This document shows positions 7,698-15,600 of a stretch of DNA of 40,835 bases, in pieces. Location: the NCBI GenBank assembly GCA_024276745.1, contig JAJRWN010000004.1, positions 1-40,835 on the forward strand, given 5' to 3'. The notes beneath the pieces are model-generated. The model made no database searches. It was not told where the DNA came from and was given only the letters and a program-made list of their open reading frames with translations. The first letter of the stretch is position 1. Every line of letters begins with the position of its first letter. The position numbers and the translations under genes are program-made. The stretch is from Bacteroidota bacterium (GTDB taxonomy: Bacteria; Bacteroidota; Bacteroidia; Chitinophagales; S012-47).

Positions 7698-9432
7698 CAG
7701 GAAGACCTTTCTCAATTTTTGTCTTAATCGATTTGTTTCCGGGGTCTTTTTTTAATGCTTTTTTCCAGTATCCCAGTGCTTCATCCTGTTTATTGAGCCG
7801 GTATAAAATATCTCCGTAGTGATCGTATATATCACTGCTGTTGGCACCATGTGTTATGGCTTTTTTAATCCAGCTTTCTGCTTGGCTATAATTTCCTTGT
7901 ATAAATAATATCCAGGCGTATGTATCTTCAAATGCTGAATTGTCAGGCATCAGTGATACAGCTCTTTTGATCATTGTTAATGCTTTATCGAGCCCTTCTT
8001 TCCGGAGCGATAAATAATAAGCATAATTGTTAAGTACATAGGCATTATTAGGGTTTGCTTTCAGGCTTTGATCAAAACAACTATCGGAATTTGCATATTC
8101 TTTTAACTCGTTGTAGGCATCGCCCATATTAGACCATGCTTCTGAAATAAGCAATGGATTTGGATTGCCCAGCATGATGACTTGCTGCATACTTTTTATC
8201 GAAGCTTGATATTGTTTTTTCTGTGCCAGTGCAACACCATTGAAAAAATAGGCTGATGATTGATTTGGGAAAATATCCAAAGCCCGGTTTGTAGATGCCA
8301 GTAATGAATCAAATTTTTGTAAATCTGAATAAATAAAAAAGCTTTGTTGCCATACCGAATAAACGGAATTGTCAAGCTGTATGGACCTTTTATAATTGGC
8401 CAGTGCCAATTCGGTAGAATCAGCCTGATAAAGCAAATCGCCATACATGGCCCATGCTTTAGCTTCGTCAGGATGTGTTCTTACCAGGATTCTTCCCAGT
8501 TTAAACTGTTCGGCAGTAAACAAAGGGTCATTATCCTGCAGGTTAAGATGCCCGAACAAATAACTTATTTTCTGATCGATACTGAGCTCGCTGAGACTAA
8601 AAACTTTTTCAATATAGCGATTGTAATTTGCTGACTCACCTTTTCTTCTGTAATATTCGGCTAATGCCAGATTTGCCTGTGGATCATTTTCGTTTTGTTT
8701 TAAAATATTTTTGAAAACACCCAAAGCTTTTTCTTCCAATCCGTTTGCATTGAACAATTGTGCCAGCATGACTTTGTATTTGATGTTGGCTGGATTGGCA
8801 TCTACCAGTTTTTCTATCTCCCGGATGGCATTATCTAATTGATTGGCTTTTAAATATAGCTTTTTCTTTTCAACACTTAATTGCTCATTGATGCCTATTT
8901 CTTTTTCTATACGGTTAAGTATATCAATGGCTTTTAAAGGGTTCTTTTCCTGATCGTACAAATAGCTTAGATAAAATAAATCATCCAAATTGCTATCTGC
9001 CATTTCAGTAATTTTTTTAAATACCCCAATGGCATCATCGTATCGGTTTAGATTCGACAATATTTTGGCGTATAATCTTAAATACCAAATATTATCAGCT
9101 TTCAGTCTGGTAGCATTTTCTGCATTAAATACGGCATCTTGCAGCATGCCGCCATGGTAATATATTTTAGCTAATTGGTAATAAGCCGCATCATTATCGG
9201 CATTTAGTTTAATAACCTTTTTGAATAATTGTACTGCAGTTTCATAATCGCCCAATATTTTGGCTTTCATAGCATCGTGGAAATCGTTTTGTTCTTCCAG
9301 ATCAAATTTTTCTCCTATCTGATAATATTTTTGCGTTTTTACCGGTGTGCGGCTTCCACTGCAAGCCTGCATACTTAGTATAACTGTGATACCCAATAGC
9401 GCAATTTGGTAATATTGTTTTGTTCTTTTCAT
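7690..9432 (-). CDS. TPR-repeat lipoprotein
   Basis: A 580-residue protein with a lipoprotein signal (KRTKQYYQIALLGITVILSMQAC; Cys near residue 24) followed almost entirely by tetratricopeptide repeats, recognisable by repeated A..L...A....P pattern. Clear units are GDYETAVQLFKKVIKLNADNDAAYYQLAKIY near residue 60, YDDAIGVFKKI near residue 135, EKALGVFKNILKQNENDPQANLALAEYY near residue 235, and QASIKSMQQVI through EALGYWKKALKKDPGN at the C-terminus. TPRs make a protein-protein scaffold; there is no enzyme motif. It starts directly after the nucleotidyltransferase stop with no gap and overlaps the DUF4292 gene by 8 bases. Its place in the run suggests a periplasmic or outer-membrane assembly role, but the partner is unknown. 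Confidence 0.9.
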   Translation of the reverse strand: MKRTKQYYQIALLGITVILSMQACSGSRTPVKTQKYYQIGEKFDLEEQNDFHDAMKAKILGDYETAVQLFKKVIKLNADNDAAYYQLAKIYYHGGMLQDAVFNAENATRLKADNIWYLRLYAKILSNLNRYDDAIGVFKKITEMADSNLDDLFYLSYLYDQEKNPLKAIDILNRIEKEIGINEQLSVEKKKLYLKANQLDNAIREIEKLVDANPANIKYKVMLAQLFNANGLEEKALGVFKNILKQNENDPQANLALAEYYRRKGESANYNRYIEKVFSLSELSIDQKISYLFGHLNLQDNDPLFTAEQFKLGRILVRTHPDEAKAWAMYGDLLYQADSTELALANYKRSIQLDNSVYSVWQQSFFIYSDLQKFDSLLASTNRALDIFPNQSSAYFFNGVALAQKKQYQASIKSMQQVIMLGNPNPLLISEAWSNMGDAYNELKEYANSDSCFDQSLKANPNNAYVLNNYAYYLSLRKEGLDKALTMIKRAVSLMPDNSAFEDTYAWILFIQGNYSQAESWIKKAITHGANSSDIYDHYGDILYRLNKQDEALGYWKKALKKDPGNKSIKTKIEKGLPDE

Positions 9433-10440
9433 TTATAAAATGGTCTTCACATTTGCCCCCAGGCTAAGCTCATCCATCAGTCCGGAAATACTTACTTGTT
9501 CACTCAGCATGGACCGGTCAAGCAATTTGTTTTTAATAATGCAATTTTTCATGAGTAAAGAATTTCGGATAACTGCATTGGTGATTTTAGTGTTTTCCTC
9601 AATCGATACATATGGGCCGATAATGGAATTTTCAATTTGTACTCCTTTTGCAATAAAGCATGGAGGAATGATAACAGTATGTTTGATTTTTGCCTGATTA
9701 GATACTGATTGTGCTTTATTTCCATACATATCCAGTAAATTCCGGTTGGTATTGAGCACTGCATTTTTATTACCACAATCTAGCCAAAGGTCAACATTTT
9801 GAGCATATAAATGCTGGCCGTCATGCATCATATTTTGCATGGCTGTAGTAATTTGGTATTCTCCTTTATCACGAATATTGTGATCAATTAAATACTGCAA
9901 TCTGTTTTTTAAAGAGTTCCCGTTTTTGAAAAAATAAATACCAATTACAGCCAAATTGCTTTCTGGTATTTCGGGTTTTTCAATCAATTCCTTGATGATG
10001 CCTTTTTCATCGAGTTTTACAACCCCAAATTGAGAGGGATCATCTACTTTATTCACCCAAACAATACCGTCTTTTTGTGCATCAATTTTAAATTTTGCCT
10101 TAAATAAAGTATCCGCAAAAGCAATGATTACGTGATCTTTCAAAGAATCTTTGGCACAAAGAATAGCATGGGCGGTACCCAAAGCTTCATGTTGGTGATA
10201 GATTTTTCCTTGAGTTCCGTTTAGTCTTGCAATTTCAAGCAAGCGTGTTATTACCGAATCTTCAAAATCACCGATGATAAATGCAATTTCATCGATTGAT
10301 TCATTACTCATGCTGATAATTTGTTCTACCAACCATTGAACGATTGGTTTACCGGCAACCGGTATAAGTGGTTTTGGAGTGCTTAAAGTATGAGGTCGGA
10401 GTCTGGTGCCTTGCCCGGCCATTGGAATAATGATGCGCAT
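9433..10440 (-). CDS. sugar-phosphate nucleotidyltransferase (NDP-sugar pyrophosphorylase family)
   Basis: A 335-residue protein whose N-terminal nucleotidyltransferase domain opens with the signature MAGQGTRLRPHTLSTPKPL. It carries GKPIVQWLVEQI, EALGTAHAILCAKD near residue 85 and IIAFADTLFK near residue 105 (the Asp that binds metal). Later come the PEIPESNLAVIGIYFF and KGEYQITTAMQ blocks typical of RmlA/RffH-like and GlmU-like enzymes. The last roughly 90 residues show hexapeptide-like repeats of a left-handed beta helix (VIIPPCFIAKGVQIENSIIG...). It should make an activated NDP-sugar from a sugar 1-phosphate and NTP; which sugar and base cannot be read from sequence. It is next to a flippase gene, so a surface polysaccharide or lipid-linked sugar role is likely. 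dut lies 21 bases upstream and the TPR gene follows without a gap. Confidence 0.9.
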   Translation of the reverse strand: MRIIIPMAGQGTRLRPHTLSTPKPLIPVAGKPIVQWLVEQIISMSNESIDEIAFIIGDFEDSVITRLLEIARLNGTQGKIYHQHEALGTAHAILCAKDSLKDHVIIAFADTLFKAKFKIDAQKDGIVWVNKVDDPSQFGVVKLDEKGIIKELIEKPEIPESNLAVIGIYFFKNGNSLKNRLQYLIDHNIRDKGEYQITTAMQNMMHDGQHLYAQNVDLWLDCGNKNAVLNTNRNLLDMYGNKAQSVSNQAKIKHTVIIPPCFIAKGVQIENSIIGPYVSIEENTKITNAVIRNSLLMKNCIIKNKLLDRSMLSEQVSISGLMDELSLGANVKTIL

Positions 10441-10461
10441 ATATAATTACATTGGGTTTTG

Positions 10462-10896
10462 TTAATGTGTTCCGGTATGACCAAATCCACCTGAACCACG
10501 CTTTGTTTGATCAAGAATCTCAACAGATTCCCATTCTACCCGGTCGTATTTTGTAATAATCATTTGGGCAATACGGTCGCTGTGTTCAATAGTTTGTAAT
10601 TCATTCGATAAATTAACCATTATAATTTTTATTTCGCCCCGGTAATCCGAATCGATAGTACCCGGTGTATTGGCCAGGGATAAACCTTTTTTTAATGACA
10701 ATCCACTTCTTGGCCTAATCTGGGCTTCGTAACCTTCGGGCAATTCAATGAATATTCCGGTTGGTATTAAAACCCTTTCCAAAGTTTGTATTGTTAATGG
10801 CTCGCTTAGATTAGCACGCAAATCCATGCCCGCACTACCTTTTGTTTCATAGCCCGGTAATGGATTGGATGATTGATTAATGATTCTGATTTTCAT
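10462..10896 (-). CDS. dut: dUTP diphosphatase
   Basis: A 144-residue trimeric dUTPase that hydrolyses dUTP to dUMP and PPi, keeping uracil out of DNA and feeding dTMP synthesis. All five family motifs are visible in order: SAGMDLRA near residue 22, [12 protein letters not shown] near residue 62, [20 protein letters not shown] near residue 78, [10 protein letters not shown] near residue 105 and the C-terminal P-loop-like [10 protein letters not shown] near residue 132. The length is normal. It lies between the flippase gene (18-base gap) and the nucleotidyltransferase gene on the same strand. Confidence 0.97.
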   Translation of the reverse strand: MKIRIINQSSNPLPGYETKGSAGMDLRANLSEPLTIQTLERVLIPTGIFIELPEGYEAQIRPRSGLSLKKGLSLANTPGTIDSDYRGEIKIIMVNLSNELQTIEHSDRIAQMIITKYDRVEWESVEILDQTKRGSGGFGHTGTH

Positions 10897-10914
10897 TTTG
10901 CTGTAAAATTAAGA

Positions 10915-12426
10915 TTATTTGTCCGGAGCATCCGCTATGCCGGCTGCTGAGGGTTTACTCACTAATAAATAGATTGATATAACGTAGCCAATAAAAATAA
11001 AGGTGTGTAAAATCATTTTTATCATAAGACGATGTTCAAAATATGGATCGATATAGTATTTGCTGAAGAAATATATCGCCATTCCACTGAATAGCATCGT
11101 GGCAATTTTAATTACATTATACGGAACCGGATAATATCTTTTCCCAACCCAAAAAGAAGCAATGGCCATAGAAGCATAACAGATTAAAGTAGCCCAGGCA
11201 CTGCCCATATATCCAATTTGTGGAATCCAAATATAGTTTAACACAATAGTAATCAAAGCTCCTCCACCGGCAATATAAGCACCCAAATGAGTTTTATCAG
11301 TTAATTTGTACCATACCGATAGGTTATAATAAATGCCAAGCATTAAATTGGCACCAAGCAAAATGGGGACTACTTTTAAACCTTCATGATATTTTGGCCC
11401 GATAAAATACTTCAGAATATCAATGTAAAGCATGATAAAAAGAAAGATTGACATCCCTACCAGCATAAAATAATTGAGTACTTTGGCATAGAGGATACGT
11501 GCATTTTTTTTATTGGCTTGTTGAAAGAAAAAAGGTTCGGCAGCATAACGAAATGCCTGAATAAATAGCGTAAGCAATATGGCTAATTTATAATTGGCTC
11601 CATAAATACCCAATAAAGCAGTATTCTTTTCTATGGAGTAGGGGAGCATAAATTTTAACATGGCCCGGTCAAGGGTTTCATTTATAATCCCGGCAAGCCC
11701 TACAAGAATCAACGGCAGTGCATAGCGCAACATTTTTTTAAGCAATACCCGGTCGATACCCCACTTGCTTTTGCTTATTTCTGGCAATAATACCAGCGCG
11801 GTAACAATACTCGATACGAGATTTGAAATAAAAATATAAGCTACACCAATTTCAGGATGGTAAATGCTGTTGATAAATCCGTGCAAAGCCGATAATGCCG
11901 GATTGGATAAAATATAAGGGCACAATAAAATAAAGAAAAGGTTGAGTCCGGCATTAATGCATATATTTAAAATCTTAACAGTTGCAAAACGCATGGGCCG
12001 GTTATCGGCTCGCAAACGGGCAAATGGTAATGCCGTAATGGCATCAAATCCGATAATTAAAGCAAAGAAAATAATATAGCGTACATGAAGCTCGTAGTGA
12101 ATTAAATGGGCAATAGGTTGAGCAAAGAAAACAATAAGTCCACTGAAAACGATTGTAGTCAGAAGTATGGACGACATAGCCGTTCCATAAACATCTTCTT
12201 CTTTCTTGGTCCGGTCATTAAAACGAAAAAAAGCTGTTTCCATGCCGTAAGTAAACAACACAATAAGAAAGCCCGCATAGGCATACAATTCTGTGACTAC
12301 CCCGTATTGACTGGGTAAAAACCTATAGGTATAAAGAGGTACAAGCAGATAATTCAGCAAGCGTCCTACGATGCTGCTTAAACCATACACGGCAGTTTGA
12401 CCGGCTAATTTTTTTATAATACTCAA
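10915..12426 (-). CDS. polysaccharide/oligosaccharide flippase, MOP superfamily (Wzx/MurJ-like)
   Basis: A 503-residue, very hydrophobic protein with many transmembrane segments and the characteristic N-terminus AGQTAVYGLSSIVGRLLNYLLVPLYTYRFLPSQYG. That pattern marks the polysaccharide biosynthesis/O-antigen flippase family. Later membrane stretches alternate with short charged loops (for example FNDRTKKEEDVYGTAM and LPEISKSKWGIDRVLLKKMLRYALPLIL), consistent with about 14 helices. It probably moves a lipid-linked sugar across the inner membrane; the substrate is unknown. It is the first gene of the long envelope run and is divergent from the giant surface protein. A weak promoter element TACTTTTA lies upstream on the minus strand near 12451. 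Confidence 0.9.
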   Translation of the reverse strand: MSIIKKLAGQTAVYGLSSIVGRLLNYLLVPLYTYRFLPSQYGVVTELYAYAGFLIVLFTYGMETAFFRFNDRTKKEEDVYGTAMSSILLTTIVFSGLIVFFAQPIAHLIHYELHVRYIIFFALIIGFDAITALPFARLRADNRPMRFATVKILNICINAGLNLFFILLCPYILSNPALSALHGFINSIYHPEIGVAYIFISNLVSSIVTALVLLPEISKSKWGIDRVLLKKMLRYALPLILVGLAGIINETLDRAMLKFMLPYSIEKNTALLGIYGANYKLAILLTLFIQAFRYAAEPFFFQQANKKNARILYAKVLNYFMLVGMSIFLFIMLYIDILKYFIGPKYHEGLKVVPILLGANLMLGIYYNLSVWYKLTDKTHLGAYIAGGGALITIVLNYIWIPQIGYMGSAWATLICYASMAIASFWVGKRYYPVPYNVIKIATMLFSGMAIYFFSKYYIDPYFEHRLMIKMILHTFIFIGYVISIYLLVSKPSAAGIADAPDK

Positions 12427-12568
12427 AATGCTTTATCTTGAATTTATTTGGTAAAAGTAGCTAAAAGCCGGCAGCAGTAAAGCCGGGTTTTCCCCGTTTC
12501 CCATGACATTATGAAAACAGAATTTACTTCAGATGTATAAACCATACAATTGTCAAAATCTTCCGTAA

Positions 12569-12602
12569 TAGTTCTTAAGGAACTAAAATTTCCCTACTTT
12601 TA
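12569..12602 (+). promoter_or_regulatory. candidate promoter/operator upstream of the giant surface protein
   Basis: The divergent gap 12427-12635 holds a perfect inverted repeat, TAGTTC (12569-12574), centre TTAAG, GAACTA (12580-12585). A TACTTTTA at 12595-12602 follows, one base off the Bacteroidota -7 consensus TAnnTTTG. The expected -33 position has TTC rather than TTG, so the promoter is weak or needs an activator. The palindrome lies in the spacer, where a repressor or activator could act. I saw no other feature in this gap. Confidence 0.4.
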
Positions 12603-12635
12603 GTGTTCCAATTCTTAAAATTGAAAATCAATAAA

Positions 12636-15600
12636 ATGGCCGCTATTGCACTGAACTCTACCCATCTGCACTTATTTAGTTTACAAATATTGAAAAGAAG
12701 CGTAAAGATGCTTATAGCAATTGCTGCATTGCTTTATGCAGAGAATAGCTATACACAAGTGATAAATACATTTCCTTATCATGAAGATTTTGAAACCTTT
12801 GCACCGCTTTCGGCCAATAACAGCTGTACCGATACAGCTGCTGCAGTGGCCAATGGCTGGCAACAAGATACCCTAGATGATGGCAATTGGGATGCTGATT
12901 TTGGCGGTACTACAAGCGTAGGAACAGGCCCGGGAGCCACCCCTACTACCAGTGGTAATGGTACCGGAACGGATTTTAATCCAGGTACTGTAAATGGTAT
13001 TTACCTCTATACTGAAGTTTATTATTGCTACAATTCAACAATCAATCTAATTAGTCCATATTTTGATTTTACCGGAACTCCTTTAAGACTCATTTTTGCC
13101 TATCACATGTTTGGCAATTCTATGGGTTCATTGCATATCGATGTTTATCATAATGGAACCTGGGACCTGGATGTATGGTCCAAAGCAGGCGATCAGGGAA
13201 TGAATTGGAATCAGGCTGAAATAAACCTGAGTAGCTATAATACCGATAGTGTAAAAATCCGTATCAGAGGCATTACCGGTAATTCTTCTATCAGCGATAT
13301 GGCTATTGATGATTTTAATCTTATACCAATTGTTGCCGATGATGCTGCAGCGATTTCCATTGATTCACCCGATTTTGCTTGCCCGGGTAATACCAATGTC
13401 GTTGCAAGTATTCAAAATTATGGATCTAATACCATCAATTCTCTCACCGTTAACTGGAAAATTAATAACGTTCTTCAAACTCCGGTTAATTATACACAAA
13501 GTATTCTGCCCGATTCCATAGTTCAAATCAATCTGGGCTCATACAATTTTCAAATAAATACAAACTATGATATTGTTTGTTATACCTCAAACCCCAATGC
13601 ATCACCCGATAACAATACGGCCAATGATTCTACCACTAAATCAGGTTTTAAAACGTCCCTATTTGGAACGTTCACTATTGGGGGAACAAATCCTGATTTT
13701 ACATCAATAGCCGATGCGGCAAATGCGCTCAGCAATCAAGGGATATGTGGAAATGTGGTGTTTAATATAAGACCGGGTACCTACAGCCAACAAGTTATTT
13801 TAAATAGTGTGCGCGGATCATCTGCCAGCAATACCATTATATTCCAATCGGAAAGTGGAGATAGTACCGATGTCGTTATGCAATATGCTCCTTCTATATC
13901 CACTGTTAACTATACTATAAAAATATGGAATACCGATTATGTTACCTTTCGAAATATAACGATTTCAACTACCGGTGTTTACTATACTACCTTAGTTGAT
14001 CTGAACGGAGGAAGTGACCACGTTACCTTCAATAATAACGTGTTTAAAGGAAAATCAGGAGGGAGTCCGTCATCGCTTAGATCGGTTATCTACTCCAATA
14101 GCGGTATCGATAATTTTTTAACCTTTAAAAATAATGTGGTGGAAGACGGTACCTATGGTTTGTATTTGCAGGGTAATAGTAGTGTCGATCACGAAAAAGG
14201 CCACATTATTGAAAATAATATTTTCCATATTTTTTCTAATGGAATTGTACTAAGATATGTGGATAGCTGTCAGATTATTAATAATACCATTGCCAGCAAT
14301 CATTATGGAATATACAATAGTTTCCAGGGAATTTATATGTATTACTCCAATGGACAAAATCTTATTAAAAAGAATTTAATTCAATCGGTATCAGGTGCTT
14401 ATGGTATCTATATGTACAATTGTCTTGCAGATTCGGCTAATCCCGGAATACTCAAAAATAATATGATTTATGTTGGAGGAACTTCAACAGCCTATGGTAT
14501 TTATTTGGTTGGAAGTACTGCCAACTATCGTTTTTATTTTAATACGATTAACAATGCCAGCTATTACAATTATTCAAAAACGATATATGTAAATACATCA
14601 AGCCTTGGTAATTTTCGATTTGTGAATAATTTGATTTCTAATACTGCAGGAGGTGTGGCATTTTATGTAAATGATACATCATCCATTATTGAATCCGATT
14701 ATAATGATATATATTCCAACGGTGGTTTTATCGGATATTGGAACGGAAATAGAAGTGATATAAATGACTGGCAATCGGCCAGTAATAAGGATATGCACTC
14801 AGTCGATTTACAACCCGGCTTTCTTGGTGGTATCGATCTTCATGTTAGTTCAAGCGGCATCAACAATAGAGGAATACCTATCGCAGGAATCAACTCAGAT
14901 ATTGATGGGGATATTAGAAATACCACTACTCCAGATATTGGTGCTGATGAGTTTACACCACCGGCAAATGACATTGGTGTGATTGGATTCGCATCGCCCA
15001 AAACGAATACCTGTGATGCCAACGACTCGACTATAGTGAGTGTCATTATATATAATTTTGGTAGTCAGCCTCAGGTGAATTTTGATGTAAGAGTACGTAT
15101 TTACCAAATTCAAATCGGACAGGAAACCGTTACCGATACAGTGTTTCCTGGTGATACCTTAATTTGGACCCTTTCTAATACGGTAGATTTAAGCATTCCC
15201 GGTATGTACCCGTTTAGAGGAATAACTCTTTTGGCAAATGATGCTAACCCTTTGAATGACTCGATAGGTAATGTTTTGATTACCAGCAACCAACTTGTAA
15301 ATCAATTTCCTTACGTTACTAATTTTGATAATGGTGGCGGCATTCCGCTTGATTGGATTAATGATATTGATGACGGAACTGAGAATTGGAATTTTAATAA
15401 TGCCGGTTATCCGTACTTTGCCGGTGGCCCAATTGCAGATCATACTAGCGGTTCAGGGTACTTTGCCTGGGTAGATGCTTCTTATCCAAACAGTTCTTCG
15501 ATCAATCTTGTTTCTTCATGTATAGACCTTGGCACAATTCAAAATCCTTATCTTGAATTTTATAAATGGGATAACGATTCTACTTCATCGGTATTATTGC

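Noticed and set aside
7698-7715. TTG start for the DUF4292 protein
   Set aside because: The ATG at 7695-7697 overlaps the TPR stop by only 8 bases, has AGAAAGG before it and gives a clean lipoprotein signal.
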